Counted from the stretch's first letter, positions 38,202 to 47,180 are shown. The stretch: 64,000 nucleotides of DNA from Mitsuaria sp. 7 (GCF_001653795.1 NZ_CP011514.1:1-64000), one strand, 5' to 3'. The notes: generated from the sequence alone by a model not told the origin. Numbers and translations are program-made.

Positions 38202-40037
38202 ATGGCACAAGTTGAAGTCAAGGTTCCCGACATCGGGGACTTCAAGGACGTCGCGATCATCGAAGTCCTGGTCAAGGTCGGCGACACCGTGAAGGTCGAG
38301 CAGAGCCTGGTGACCGTCGAGTCCGACAAGGCCTCGATGGAGATCCCGTCCTCCGTCGCCGGCGTGGTCAAGGAGCTCAAGGTCAAGCTGGGCGACAAGC
38401 TCAACCAGGGCGACCTGCTGGTCGTGCTGGAAAGCGACGCGGCGGCCGCGCCGGCGCCTGCGGCCGCAGCACCGGCTCCGGCCGCATCGGCCCCGGCACC
38501 CGCGCCGGCTGCACCCGCAGCCGCGCCCGCTGCGGCTCCGGCTGCTCCCGCACCACAAGCCTCGACCTACACCGGCCCGGCCGAAGGCGAGTACGACGTG
38601 ATCGTGCTCGGCAGCGGCCCCGGCGGTTATTCGGCCGCGTTCCGCGCGGCGGACCTGGGTCTCAAGGTCGCGATCGTCGAGCGCTACGCCACGCTGGGTG
38701 GCGTCTGCCTGAACGTCGGCTGCATTCCGTCGAAGGCGCTGCTGCACGTCGCGGCGGTGATGGACGAGGTCAAGCACTTCGCCGACCTGGGCGTCGAGTT
38801 CGCCGCACCCAAGGTCGAGCTGCCCAAGCTGGCCGCGCACAAGTCCAAGGTCGTCGGCAAGCTCACGGGCGGCCTGACGATGATGGCCAAGATGCGCAAG
38901 GTCACCGTCGTGCGCGGCTACGGCACGCTGCTGGACGCCAACCACCTCTCGGTCGAGGAGACCAGCGGCGAGGCCCAGGAGCGCACCGGCAAGACCCAGA
39001 CGCTGAAGTTCCGCAAGATCATCATCGCCGCGGGCTCGCAGGCGGTGCGTCTGCCCTTCATGCCGAACGACCCGCGCGTGATCGACTCGACCGGCGCGCT
39101 CGAACTGACCAGCCAGCCCAAGCGCATGCTGATCGTCGGCGGCGGCATCATCGGCCTGGAAATGGGTACGGTCTACTCGACGCTGGGCGCGCGCCTGGAC
39201 GTCGTGGAAATGCTGCCCACGCTGATGACCGGCGCGGATCGCGACCTGGTCAAGGTCTGGCAGAAGATGAACGCGCCGCGCTTCGACAACATCATGTTGA
39301 ACACGAAGACGGTCGCGGCCGAGGCCACACCCGAAGGCATCAAGGTGACCTTCGAAGGCGAGGGCGCCCCGAAGGAACCTCAGGTCTACGACCTGGTGCT
39401 GCAGGCGGTGGGCCGTTCGCCCAACGGCAAGAAGATCGGCGCGGGCAAGGCCGGTGTGGTCGTGAGCGATCGCGGCTTCATCCCGGTCGACGTGCAGATG
39501 CGCACCAACGTGTCCAACATCTTCGCCATCGGCGACATCGTCGGCCAGCCGATGCTGGCGCACAAGGCGGTGCATGAGGGTCACGTGGCGGCGGAAGTCA
39601 TCGCCGGCGAGCTGCTCGGCGACGAGTCGCTGGCCAAGTCGCGCTTCGATGCGCGCGTGATCCCGAGCGTGGCCTACACCGATCCGGAAGTGGCCTGGGT
39701 CGGCGTGACCGAGGACGAAGCCAAGGCGCGCGGCCTCAAGATCAAGAAGGGGCTGTTCCCGTGGACGGCGTCGGGGCGCGCGATCGCCAACGGCCGCGAC
39801 GAGGGCTTCACCAAGCTGATCGTCGACGAGGAGACCCACCGCATCATCGGCGGCGGCATCGTCGGCACGCATGCGGGCGACATGATCGGAGAGATCGCGC
39901 TGGCCATCGAGATGGGCGCGGACGCGGTCGACATCGGCAAGACGATCCACCCGCATCCGACCCTGGGCGAGTCGATCGGCATGGCCGCGGAAGTCGCGCA
40001 CGGCTCGTGCACCGACCTGCCGCCGCCGCGCAAGTAA
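38202..40037 (+). CDS. lpdA: Dihydrolipoyl dehydrogenase (E3) with N-terminal lipoyl domain
   Basis: The 611-residue E3 reoxidises the lipoyl arms and reduces NAD. Unlike the usual E3 of about 470 residues, it begins with a complete lipoyl domain (Lys43 in DKASMEI) and an Ala/Pro linker of about 40 residues. The FAD-binding [19 protein letters not shown], the redox disulfide in GGVCLNVGC (Cys169/Cys174), the NAD-binding [10 protein letters not shown] and the C-terminal HPHPTLGES follow. Lipoylated E3 is known from Burkholderiales, Neisseria and relatives. It is the last gene of the pdh operon; 71 bases separate it from the next gene, which may be co-transcribed. Confidence 0.96.
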   Translation: MAQVEVKVPDIGDFKDVAIIEVLVKVGDTVKVEQSLVTVESDKASMEIPSSVAGVVKELKVKLGDKLNQGDLLVVLESDAAAAPAPAAAAPAPAASAPAPAPAAPAAAPAAAPAAPAPQASTYTGPAEGEYDVIVLGSGPGGYSAAFRAADLGLKVAIVERYATLGGVCLNVGCIPSKALLHVAAVMDEVKHFADLGVEFAAPKVELPKLAAHKSKVVGKLTGGLTMMAKMRKVTVVRGYGTLLDANHLSVEETSGEAQERTGKTQTLKFRKIIIAAGSQAVRLPFMPNDPRVIDSTGALELTSQPKRMLIVGGGIIGLEMGTVYSTLGARLDVVEMLPTLMTGADRDLVKVWQKMNAPRFDNIMLNTKTVAAEATPEGIKVTFEGEGAPKEPQVYDLVLQAVGRSPNGKKIGAGKAGVVVSDRGFIPVDVQMRTNVSNIFAIGDIVGQPMLAHKAVHEGHVAAEVIAGELLGDESLAKSRFDARVIPSVAYTDPEVAWVGVTEDEAKARGLKIKKGLFPWTASGRAIANGRDEGFTKLIVDEETHRIIGGGIVGTHAGDMIGEIALAIEMGADAVDIGKTIHPHPTLGESIGMAAEVAHGSCTDLPPPRK

Positions 40038-40108
40038 GCGCGGGCCGCGCCATCCACGCCGCTCAAGCCGCCCAAGCAGCTCAGGCCATCCACGGAACTC
40101 GCGACCGG

Positions 40109-40993
40109 ATGCTGGTTCTCGACGCCGCCGCCACCTCGCGCGCGCTGCCGTGGTCTCCCCTGATGGAGGAGATCGCGCTGGTCTGCCGCGAGCACCGCGA
40201 CGGCCGGCTCACCTGCCCGCCGCGGCAGGTGCTGCCGCTGCGTCAGGACGGCGTGCTGCTGGTGATGCCCTGTCTGAGCGACACGCTGTCGATCACCAAG
40301 CTCGTCAGCGTGCATCCGCTCAACGCGGCGCTCGGCCTGCCGACGATCGCGGGCGAGGTCGTCGTGCTGGACAGTCGCACTGGTCAACGTCTGGCCGTGC
40401 TCGACGGTCCCGCGCTGACGGCGCGCCGCACGGCCGCCGTCAGCATGCTGGCGCTGCAACACCTGATCCGCAAGGCGCCTCGACGCGCCCTGGTGGTCGG
40501 TGGCGGCGTGCAGGCGCGAGCCCACGTGGAGGCGCTCCAGGCGCTGCATCCGCAGGCGACCATCCACGTGCAAGGCCATCAGACGGTGCCAGGTTTTGTC
40601 GAGGAGCTCGGCGTCGAGCCGCTCCCGGCTGAATCCCAGACGCGTCACGACTGGGACGTCATCGTGTGCGCGACGACCAGCCGTGTGCCGGTGCTGCGTC
40701 CTGGCGTCGGTGAAGGTGCGGTGGTGATCGGTGTCGGCGCGTTCCGCGACGACATGGTGGAGCTACCGCAGGAGTTGGTCCGTGGGGCGCAGATCTGGGT
40801 CGACGACCCGGTCGGCGCGCAGGCCGAAGCGGGTGACCTGATGGCGGCCGGACGCTTTGAGCCGCAGGATGCGCTCGACGATCTCGTGCTGGGTCAGCGA
40901 CCTGTCGACGACGGCCGCACGCGGTTGTTCAAGAGCGTCGGTTGCGCGCGTTGGGACCTGGCTGCTGCCCGTGTGGCCGTACGCGCCGCCTGA
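40109..40993 (+). CDS. Ornithine cyclodeaminase/mu-crystallin family, delta1-pyrroline-2-carboxylate reductase-like
   Basis: A 294-residue NAD(P)-binding protein of the ornithine cyclodeaminase/mu-crystallin family. The N-terminal substrate domain has GRLTCPPRQVLPL, ITKLVSVHP and LDGPALTARRTAAVSMLA. The Rossmann fold starts at ALVVGGGVQARAHVEAL, followed by DVIVCATTSRVPVL. Short members of this type are often bifunctional delta1-pyrroline-2-carboxylate/delta1-piperideine-2-carboxylate reductases acting in hydroxyproline or D-lysine breakdown. That assignment is by family shape only. The frame is open upstream across the lpdA end, but ATG 40109 (MLVLDAAAT) is the natural start. Confidence 0.78.
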   Translation: MLVLDAAATSRALPWSPLMEEIALVCREHRDGRLTCPPRQVLPLRQDGVLLVMPCLSDTLSITKLVSVHPLNAALGLPTIAGEVVVLDSRTGQRLAVLDGPALTARRTAAVSMLALQHLIRKAPRRALVVGGGVQARAHVEALQALHPQATIHVQGHQTVPGFVEELGVEPLPAESQTRHDWDVIVCATTSRVPVLRPGVGEGAVVIGVGAFRDDMVELPQELVRGAQIWVDDPVGAQAEAGDLMAAGRFEPQDALDDLVLGQRPVDDGRTRLFKSVGCARWDLAAARVAVRAA

Positions 40994-41029
40994 CCGTCGC
41001 ACGCCACCCCGACGCCCACCACGAGCTGG

Positions 41030-41108
41030 AGGCTTGCGGGGCCAGGGGGCCGGCCCGATTTGTGGAACATGTGACACGTATGAGGGCCGGCCCCCTGGCC
41101 CCGCAAGC
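41030..41108. repeat. 26-bp perfect inverted repeat with 27-base spacer
   Basis: Arms at 41030-41055 and 41083-41108 are exact reverse complements and very GC-rich, beginning GGCTTGCGGGGCC. The 27-base spacer is much less GC-rich and contains GAACATGTGACACGTATG. It lies between the convergent reductase and HDOD genes, 6 bases from the HDOD stop. It may act as a bidirectional terminator or be a mobile palindromic repeat. No T tract is present. Confidence 0.9.
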
Positions 41109-41113
41109 CGATC

Positions 41114-41980
41114 TCAGGCCTCGTCCAGCAGCGGCCGCAGCGCGTCGTCCCACTGCTCGAGCTCATCCTCCGACAGATGCAGCCAAGCCAGCGCCGCCTC
41201 GCGGTTGGCGGCCCAGTCCGCATCCTCGTCCAGCCCCTCATGCTGGCGCATCAGGTGTTCGGCGATCAGGCCCGCGGCGATCAGCGAACGGATTTCCGGC
41301 TCGATGCTCTCGTCCTTCAGCGCCTCGAAGTCGTGATGCAGCCGGATGGCCGTCATCAGCTCCGGCGCCAGGTGCCAGACCTTGATCACCAGCGCGCCGA
41401 CGACGGCGTGGTCGGTGCGGTGGTTGGCGTTCTCCGTCGCGATGAAGGGGCGGTCGATGCGCGCGCCGGCTTCGACCATCGTCGCGCCGTAGCCGCGCAC
41501 GCTCTGCAGCAGCACCGGCATGCCGACATGGCAGAACAGACCGTAGCTCTGCGCCAGATCGACGCGCATGCCCGGCAACTGCCCGGCGATGAATCCCATC
41601 GCCACCGAGCGCTTGGTCGAGCGCTGCCAGAAGCGCAGCAGGTGCGGGCTGTTGACGGGGATCGCGTGACGGACCAGGAAGGCCTGCATCAGCGCGACAC
41701 TCTCATCCAGGCCCAGGCGGTACATCGCCTGGCCGACCGTCGTGCAGGGCACGTGGCCTGCCACCAGATGCAACGGACTGTTGGCCACGCGCAGCAGCGT
41801 CGCGGACATGGCCACGTCGGCGGCGGCGACGCGGCCGACTTCGTTGAGGTCGGGTTGCGGCAGCGCCATCGCGGCGCGCAGGCGCTGCAGCAGCTCGGGG
41901 CAGGGGGGAATCTGGATCTGGCGCAGCGGGCCGTTGGCACGGGCCTGATCGAGTTCCTGACGGATGGCTTGGGTCTTCAT
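41114..41980 (-). CDS. HDOD domain protein
   Basis: A 288-residue protein with a metal-independent HD-related output domain over about residues 20-215 (IPPCPELLQRLRAAMALP, VAADVAMSATLLRVANSPL). HDOD proteins act in signalling, often with two-component and c-di-GMP pathways, in chemotaxis, pilus or biofilm control. The phosphohydrolase HD pair is not apparent, as in the family. The C-terminal tail is acidic and helical. It is divergent from lapG with 148 bases between them, so shared regulation is possible. Function beyond the domain is unknown. Confidence 0.82.
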   Translation of the reverse strand: MKTQAIRQELDQARANGPLRQIQIPPCPELLQRLRAAMALPQPDLNEVGRVAAADVAMSATLLRVANSPLHLVAGHVPCTTVGQAMYRLGLDESVALMQAFLVRHAIPVNSPHLLRFWQRSTKRSVAMGFIAGQLPGMRVDLAQSYGLFCHVGMPVLLQSVRGYGATMVEAGARIDRPFIATENANHRTDHAVVGALVIKVWHLAPELMTAIRLHHDFEALKDESIEPEIRSLIAAGLIAEHLMRQHEGLDEDADWAANREAALAWLHLSEDELEQWDDALRPLLDEA

Positions 41981-42030
41981 GTGAGCGCCGGATTATCCCG
42001 GCGCGCCCCGACCCGGGGCGTGAAAGGGGT

Positions 42031-42073
42031 GCGGCAAATTGCCGCTTGTCCGAAGGGGCGTCCCCGGGGACGC
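42031..42073. promoter_or_regulatory. Two palindromes in the HDOD/lapG divergent region
   Basis: GCGGCAAATTGCCGC (42031-42045, 7-bp arms) and GCGTCCCCGGGGACGC (42058-42073, perfect 16-bp palindrome) lie in tandem between the two divergent starts. They are candidate operators for a dimeric regulator. The GC-rich one could also be a chance hairpin. Confidence 0.4.
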
Positions 42074-42128
42074 ATCGCATGTCGCACTTCGCCCGTCGGA
42101 GCGCGCCGGGGCAGATACATTGCAGCGC

Positions 42129-42824
42129 ATGTCACGTTTCGTCACTCGTACAGCGTCACGCGCAGGCCGGACAATCCGGCCGGCGCAACGGGCGTTGGCG
42201 GTGCTGGTGTGCGTGGCGGGCCTGTGGTCCGCACTGGCCTTCGGCTGGGACAAGGACAAGCTCACCGAGTCCGCGGCCAGGCTCTCGCCCAAGACGCAGG
42301 CCTCGGTCAAGGCCATGATCCAGATGGCCGATCGCGCGGCGGCGATGCCCGAGGAGCGCGACCGGCTGACGGCGGTCAACAGCTTCTTCAACCAGCGGGT
42401 AGCGTTCAAGGACGACATCGAGGTCTGGGGTCAGGTCGACTACTGGGCCACGCCGCTGGAGCTGCTGGACAAGGGCGCGGGCGATTGCGAGGACTACGCG
42501 ATCGCCAAGTACATGAGCCTGCTGAGCGCGGGCGTGCCGCAGGCCAAGTTGCGGATGGTGTACGTGCGGGCGCAGTTCCAGGGCCGGCCTCAGGCGCACA
42601 TGGTCCTGGCCTACTATGCGCAGCCGGAGGCGGACCCCTTGATTCTGGACAATATCAATCCGGAGATCCGGCCCGCATCGCTGCGGCCCGACCTGACCCC
42701 GGTGTTCAGCTTCAACGGCGAAGGCTTGTGGAGCGGCGTCGGCGCGACGACGGCGGGCAATCCGCTGGTCCGGCTGTCGCTGTGGCGCGACCTGCTGGCG
42801 AAGGCGAAGGCGGAGGGCTTCTGA
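42129..42824 (+). CDS. lapG: LapG-type periplasmic transglutaminase-like cysteine protease
   Basis: A 231-residue protein with a hydrophobic export segment near residues 18-39 and the bacterial transglutaminase-like cysteine protease fold. The triad is visible: Cys120 in GAGDCEDYA, His157 in QAHMVLAYY and Asp174 in LILDNINPE. LapG cleaves the N-terminal retention module of large LapA-type adhesins, releasing cells from biofilms; it is held inactive by LapD when c-di-GMP is high. The next gene, 22 bases downstream, is lapD. No adhesin gene is in the window. I chose ATG 42129; the frame is open upstream but without a signal-peptide logic. Confidence 0.9.
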   Translation: MSRFVTRTASRAGRTIRPAQRALAVLVCVAGLWSALAFGWDKDKLTESAARLSPKTQASVKAMIQMADRAAAMPEERDRLTAVNSFFNQRVAFKDDIEVWGQVDYWATPLELLDKGAGDCEDYAIAKYMSLLSAGVPQAKLRMVYVRAQFQGRPQAHMVLAYYAQPEADPLILDNINPEIRPASLRPDLTPVFSFNGEGLWSGVGATTAGNPLVRLSLWRDLLAKAKAEGF

Positions 42825-42846
42825 TGGGCGACGGAGAATTCAAGAC

Positions 42847-44775
42847 ATGTCCCTGATAAGACAAATCTGGTGGCTGGTCCTGGGCGCGGTGCTGGCCTCG
42901 GCGTTGGGCGGCGTGGCGGTGAGCACCTGGTCGCTGCGCGAGCTGCTGCAGACGCAGGCTCAGCTGAAGAACGCCGACAACGCGAATTCGCTCGCGCTGG
43001 CGCTGTCGCAGCAGAAGGGCGATGCGGAGCTGATGTCGCTGCTGATCTCGGCGCAGTTCGACGCGGGCGCGTACGAGAGCGTGCGCTGGCGCGACGGCAG
43101 CGGCGCACAGGTCTTCGAGCGCCATCTGGAGACGCCGCAGGTGTCGCATGCGCCGCGATGGTTCGTCTCGCTGCTGCCGCTGGACGTGGCGCCGGGCGTG
43201 GCCAAGGTGTCGGACGGCTGGAAGGCCGCCGGCGAGATCGAGCTGCGCGGCCAGACCGGCTATGTGCACGAGGCGCTGTGGCGCGCCACGCTCAGCACGG
43301 CGCTGTGGCTGCTCGCGGTGGGCCTGGCGACGGGCGTGGCGGCGGCGGCGGTGCTGTCCCGGCTGCGCCGGCCGCTGGACACGGCGGTGCGGCAGGCTGA
43401 GGGTGTCTCGCAAGGTCGATTCGAGACCGTGCTGGAGCCGCGCGTGCCCGAGATGCGCAAGCTGACGAGCGCGATGAACACGATGGTGCTGCGCACGCGG
43501 CAGATGTTCGAGGCCCAGGCCGAACAGCTGCGCACCTTGCATCACCAACTGCTGTGCGATGAATTGACGGGGCTGTCGCACCGGCGGCAGTTCGTCGCGG
43601 AGCTGAACTCGGCGCTGGAGCGCGATGACGGCCCGCTGCGCGCAGGCCTGGTGCTGGTGCGCCTGAGGGATCTGCCGGGCCTGAACCAGCGACTCGGACA
43701 CGGCGCGACGGACCAGGCGCTGATGGCGATCGCGCAGGCGCTGCGGGTGTATCCGGAGCAGGTGCGGGGCTGCCTCGCGGGACGGCTCAACGGCTCGGAC
43801 TTCGCGCTGTGGCTGCCCGCGCCTAACGTGGTGGGCGATACCGCGCAGGCGCTGGCCGACGCGTTGCGGGCCGGACTGCAGAACCTGGGTTCAGGCGTCG
43901 GTGTCGCGCTGGGCGCGGTCGAGCTGATGCGGGACCAGCCGATGAGCGCGTGGTTCGCTGCGGCGGACGCGGCGCTGGCCAAGGCCGAGCAGGGCGAGGG
44001 CGTCGTGCTCGAACTGCGCGAGGCCCCGCCGTCGGAGGAGGTCGCGCAGGGCGAGCGCGCCTGGCGCGCGCTGATCTCGGACGCGCTGGCGCATCAACGC
44101 AGCCGGCTGCTGGAGTTCCCGCTGATCGGACGCGAGCGTCAGGTCTTGCATCTGGAATGCCCGCTGCAGCTGAAGCTCAACCCGGTCGGCGAATTCGAGC
44201 CGGCCGCGCGCTGGTTGCCGCTCGCATTGCGCCATCGCCTGAGCGCCGAGGCGGACCTGCAGGCGCTCGCGCTGGCGCTGCAGGCCACGCAGCGCGACGG
44301 CCGCATGCGCTGCGTCAACGTCGCCCCAGCGTCGCTGAACGACGGCAGCTTCATCGCCCGCGCACGCGAACTGGTGCAGGCCACGCCCGCCGCGGTGCGG
44401 CGCCAGATCGGCCTGGAACTGGCCGAGCCGGCAGCGGTGCAGCACTTCGAAGCGCTGCAGGAACTCGGTCGTCAACTGCGTCCGCTGGGTGTCCAGCTCG
44501 GCCTCGAACACGCGGGAGCCGGACTGGCTCAAATCGATCGACTTTTCCAGGCCGGACTGGACTACGTGAAGCTCGACAGCTCGGTGGTCAGCGGCGTGTC
44601 GGCGGACGTGGGACGCGCGGCCTTCGTGCGCAGCCTGGTGGTCATGCTGCGCAGTCTCTCTCTGAAGGTCTATGCGGAAGGCGTCACCGATGCGCTCGAC
44701 GCACAGGCGCTGTGGGATAGCGAACTCGACGGCATCACCGGACCGTGGGCGTCGGCGCAGGACATCAAGCCCTGA
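42847..44775 (+). CDS. lapD: LapD-type c-di-GMP receptor
   Basis: A 642-residue inner-membrane signalling protein. TM1 (about 7-28) and TM2 (about 149-172) bound a periplasmic LapD/MoxY-type output domain that would bind LapG. A HAMP segment follows, then GGDEF and EAL domains that both look catalytically dead. The GGDEF site reads NGSDF, and the EAL signature is replaced by ECP (HLECPLQLKL). Such degeneracy is expected of LapD, which binds c-di-GMP with its EAL domain and transmits inside-out to sequester LapG. GGAG lies 10 bases before the ATG. It is co-transcribed with lapG. Confidence 0.9.
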   Translation: MSLIRQIWWLVLGAVLASALGGVAVSTWSLRELLQTQAQLKNADNANSLALALSQQKGDAELMSLLISAQFDAGAYESVRWRDGSGAQVFERHLETPQVSHAPRWFVSLLPLDVAPGVAKVSDGWKAAGEIELRGQTGYVHEALWRATLSTALWLLAVGLATGVAAAAVLSRLRRPLDTAVRQAEGVSQGRFETVLEPRVPEMRKLTSAMNTMVLRTRQMFEAQAEQLRTLHHQLLCDELTGLSHRRQFVAELNSALERDDGPLRAGLVLVRLRDLPGLNQRLGHGATDQALMAIAQALRVYPEQVRGCLAGRLNGSDFALWLPAPNVVGDTAQALADALRAGLQNLGSGVGVALGAVELMRDQPMSAWFAAADAALAKAEQGEGVVLELREAPPSEEVAQGERAWRALISDALAHQRSRLLEFPLIGRERQVLHLECPLQLKLNPVGEFEPAARWLPLALRHRLSAEADLQALALALQATQRDGRMRCVNVAPASLNDGSFIARARELVQATPAAVRRQIGLELAEPAAVQHFEALQELGRQLRPLGVQLGLEHAGAGLAQIDRLFQAGLDYVKLDSSVVSGVSADVGRAAFVRSLVVMLRSLSLKVYAEGVTDALDAQALWDSELDGITGPWASAQDIKP

Positions 44776-44886
44776 CTCATCGAAGTCGGTGAATCGCTTG
44801 ACCTCCGTCAAGCACTCTTGCAAAGCGTTTTGGACCTCGCAGAATCCGCGCCTTTCCACTTGGTGTTTGATGGAGAGAGGTACCCG

Positions 44887-45150
44887 ATGAAGCGCGCGCC
44901 AAACCCCCTGACCGCGAACCTGGAAACATCCGCGCCGATGTCGTCGGCGCAGGTTCGATGCCCAGCCTTCCCCGACTTCCGCTTGCCGGTTGCCGATGTG
45001 TCGGCGCTCACGCCCTACGAGCAAGAACTGCGCGAAGCCATCGGCGAGGCTTACGACGACATCCGCGAAGGTCGCGTCCTGACCGAATCACAGATGGATG
45101 AGGTCTTCGACGAGTTGATTGAAGATGCCCGTCACCGCACCCTGCAGTGA
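44887..45150 (+). CDS. Small acidic protein, possible orphan antitoxin
   Basis: An 87-residue protein with a flexible N-terminal half and a charged helical C-terminal half (YEQELREAIGEAYDDIREGRVLTESQMDEVFDELIEDAR). The helical tail resembles the toxin-binding part of small antitoxins, but I cannot assign a family and no toxin gene follows. GAGAGAGG lies about 6 bases before ATG 44887, which I prefer to the upstream in-frame start at 44818. It is convergent with the Nudix gene, touching its stop. The AT-richer sequence upstream (44790-44870) may hold its promoter; TTGCAA at 44818 and CAGAAT at 44840 are a weak pair. Confidence 0.6.
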   Translation: MKRAPNPLTANLETSAPMSSAQVRCPAFPDFRLPVADVSALTPYEQELREAIGEAYDDIREGRVLTESQMDEVFDELIEDARHRTLQ

Positions 45151-45699
45151 TCAGTCGATATCCGCCGTATGCAACGGATACCCGTTGCCGCTGCGGCGGT
45201 CCTCGAAGAAGCGCTGCAGCGCTTCGCGGATCGTGTGGAAGGCGATCTCGTCCCACGGGATCTCGTGCTCGAGGAACAACTGGGCTTCGAGGGTTTCCGG
45301 ACCTGGATCGAAGTCGGGGCTCAGCAGCTTCGCGCGGTAGAAGGTGTGGACCTGCCCGACGCGGACCACGTTCATCACGCAGTACAGGTTCTGCAGTTCG
45401 ATCTGCGCGCCGGCTTCTTCGACCGTCTCGCGCGCCGCGCCTTCGGCCAGCGTCTCGCCCAGTTCCATGAAGCCCGCCGGCAGCGTCCACTTGCCCAGCC
45501 GCGGCTCGATCGCGCGCCTGCACAGCAGCACCTGATCACCCCACACCGGCAGCGTGCCGACGACGTTCAAAGGGTTCTCGTAATGGATCGCGCCGCACAC
45601 GGTGCAGGTCGCGCGTTCCCGGTTGTCATCGGCCGGGATGCGGTATTCGATCTGGCCGCCGCAGGTGGGGCAATGCTGGTAGCGCCGCGCTTGGAACAT
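45151..45699 (-). CDS. Nudix hydrolase with zinc ribbon
   Basis: A 182-residue hydrolase of nucleoside diphosphates linked to another moiety. An N-terminal zinc ribbon (Cys10, Cys13, Cys32, Cys35) precedes the Nudix fold, whose box begins GFMELGE at residue 76 and contains REtvEEaG in the correct spacing. The ribbon plus Nudix layout recalls NADH pyrophosphatase NudC, but the protein is shorter and lacks the NudC-specific SQPWPFPxS motif. The substrate is therefore open. I chose ATG 45699 (MFQARRYQHC), which starts at the ribbon. It is divergent from maiA by 52 bases. Confidence 0.87.
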   Translation of the reverse strand: MFQARRYQHCPTCGGQIEYRIPADDNRERATCTVCGAIHYENPLNVVGTLPVWGDQVLLCRRAIEPRLGKWTLPAGFMELGETLAEGAARETVEEAGAQIELQNLYCVMNVVRVGQVHTFYRAKLLSPDFDPGPETLEAQLFLEHEIPWDEIAFHTIREALQRFFEDRRSGNGYPLHTADID

Positions 45700-45751
45700 G
45701 GCCCGCAGTGTACCGGCCTCCATTGCCGACCCCGTGGCATCATCGCCGGCC

Positions 45752-46390
45752 ATGGAGCTCTACAACTACTTCCGTTCGTCCGCCTCGTACCGCGTCCGCA
45801 TCGCGATGGCGCTCAAGGGCCTGGACTTCGACTACAAGTCCGTCCACCTCGCGAAGAACGAGCAGTTCAACGAGTCCTACGCCGCCGTGTCCGCGTCGCG
45901 CCTGGTCCCCTTGCTGAAGGACGGCGACGCGCTTGTCACGCAGTCGATGGCGATCATCGAGTACCTCGATGAAACGCATCCCGAGCCGCCGCTGCTGCCC
46001 GGCGACGCGCTGTGCCGCGCCTACATCCGCGCGCTGTCGCAGGACATCGCCTGCGAGATCCATCCGCTGAACAACCTGCGCGTGCTGCGCTACCTGGTGA
46101 AGGACCTCGCGGTCGGCGAAGACAACAAGAACCGCTGGATCCATCACTGGGTCGAGAGCGGGCTGGCGGTCGTCGAGCAACGTCTGAAGGCCGAAGGGCG
46201 GTCGGGCCGCTTCTGCTTCGGCGATGCGCCGACGATGGCCGATTGCGTGCTCGTGCCGCAGATCTTCAACGCGCAGCGTTTCAACAGCCGGCTCGATCAC
46301 GTGCCGACGGTCATGAAGATCTTCGAGCAGTGCATGACGCTGGATGCCTTCAGCAAGACGCAGCCGAGCGCGTGCCCCGATGCTGAATGA
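45752..46390 (+). CDS. maiA: Maleylacetoacetate isomerase
   Basis: A 212-residue zeta-class glutathione S-transferase that isomerises maleylacetoacetate or maleylpyruvate to the fumaryl form in tyrosine/gentisate breakdown. The N-terminal thioredoxin fold has the active-site SSASYRVRIAMALKG. Also present are QSMAIIEYLDE and a C-terminal helical domain with PTMADCVLVPQIFNAQRF. No other tyrosine-pathway genes are in the window, so the pathway context is missing. Its 3' end overlaps pgeF by 11 bases. Confidence 0.92.
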   Translation: MELYNYFRSSASYRVRIAMALKGLDFDYKSVHLAKNEQFNESYAAVSASRLVPLLKDGDALVTQSMAIIEYLDETHPEPPLLPGDALCRAYIRALSQDIACEIHPLNNLRVLRYLVKDLAVGEDNKNRWIHHWVESGLAVVEQRLKAEGRSGRFCFGDAPTMADCVLVPQIFNAQRFNSRLDHVPTVMKIFEQCMTLDAFSKTQPSACPDAE

Positions 46391-47180
46391 GGACTGGCTG
46401 CGGCCGTCGTGGACCGCGTCGCACGTCGATGCGTTCATGACCACGCGCGCGGGCGGCGTCAGCGGCGGTCCGGAGGCGCCGGATGAGCAGCGCGGATTGG
46501 CGAGCCTCAATCTGGGGCGCTCGGTCGGCGACGATCCGGCGAATGTCATCGAGAACCGTCGGCGCGTCGCCCTCTCGATCGGCGGTCTGCCGGTTTTCCT
46601 GAAGCAGGTGCATGGGACGACCGTGCTGCGCCTGCGCCCCGAACACGCGCTGCCCGGCGCCGATCCCGAACCCGCCGATGCGTCCATCAGCACCGATCCC
46701 GCGCTCGCCTGCGCGGTGATGGTAGCGGACTGCCTGCCCGTGCTGTTCGCCGGGCCGGGCGTGGTCGGTGCCGCGCACGCGGGCTGGCGCGGGCTCGCGG
46801 GCGGCGTGCTCGAGAACACCGTCGCGGCGATGTGCGCGGCGGTGCGCTGCGAACCTCGCGACATCAGCGCCTGGATGGGCGCCTGCATCGGTCCGGATCA
46901 GTTCGAGGTCGGTGCCGATGTGCTCGCGGCCTTCGCCGCCGAGCCTCTTCATCAGGATCAGCCGATGTTCCGCTTCCAACGGAACGAACAGGGCGAGGCG
47001 CGCTGGCGTGCCGATCTCTACGGTCTGGCGCGACGAAGACTCGAAGCGCTCGGTATCGGGGCCGTCAGCGGCGGTGGCTGGTGCACGCTCAGCGAGCCGT
47101 CACGATTCTTTTCGTTCCGCCACGAGCGCGTCGACGGTCTGCGCAGCGGGCGCATGGCCGCCGTCATCCGACTGCGCTGA
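46380..47180 (+). CDS. pgeF: Peptidoglycan editing factor / purine nucleoside phosphorylase (YfiH family)
   Basis: A 266-residue laccase-fold protein of the YfiH family, variously described as a polyphenol oxidase, a peptidoglycan editing factor and a purine nucleoside phosphorylase. The metal-site residues are visible: His78 in KQVHGTT, Cys118 in ADCLPVLF and His133 in AAHAGWRG. I chose ATG 46380, which overlaps the maiA stop, over an Arg-rich upstream extension. Its last 81 bases are covered on the other strand by the small membrane protein gene. Confidence 0.9.
   Translation: MLNEDWLRPSWTASHVDAFMTTRAGGVSGGPEAPDEQRGLASLNLGRSVGDDPANVIENRRRVALSIGGLPVFLKQVHGTTVLRLRPEHALPGADPEPADASISTDPALACAVMVADCLPVLFAGPGVVGAAHAGWRGLAGGVLENTVAAMCAAVRCEPRDISAWMGACIGPDQFEVGADVLAAFAAEPLHQDQPMFRFQRNEQGEARWRADLYGLARRRLEALGIGAVSGGGWCTLSEPSRFFSFRHERVDGLRSGRMAAVIRLR

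Noticed and set aside
33654..40001. A 2115-residue minus-strand open frame opposite aceE-aceF-lpdA
   Set aside because: It lies exactly antisense to three well-conserved genes. Its translation is the His/Asp/Val/Arg-rich pattern expected opposite high-GC codons; there is no domain in it.
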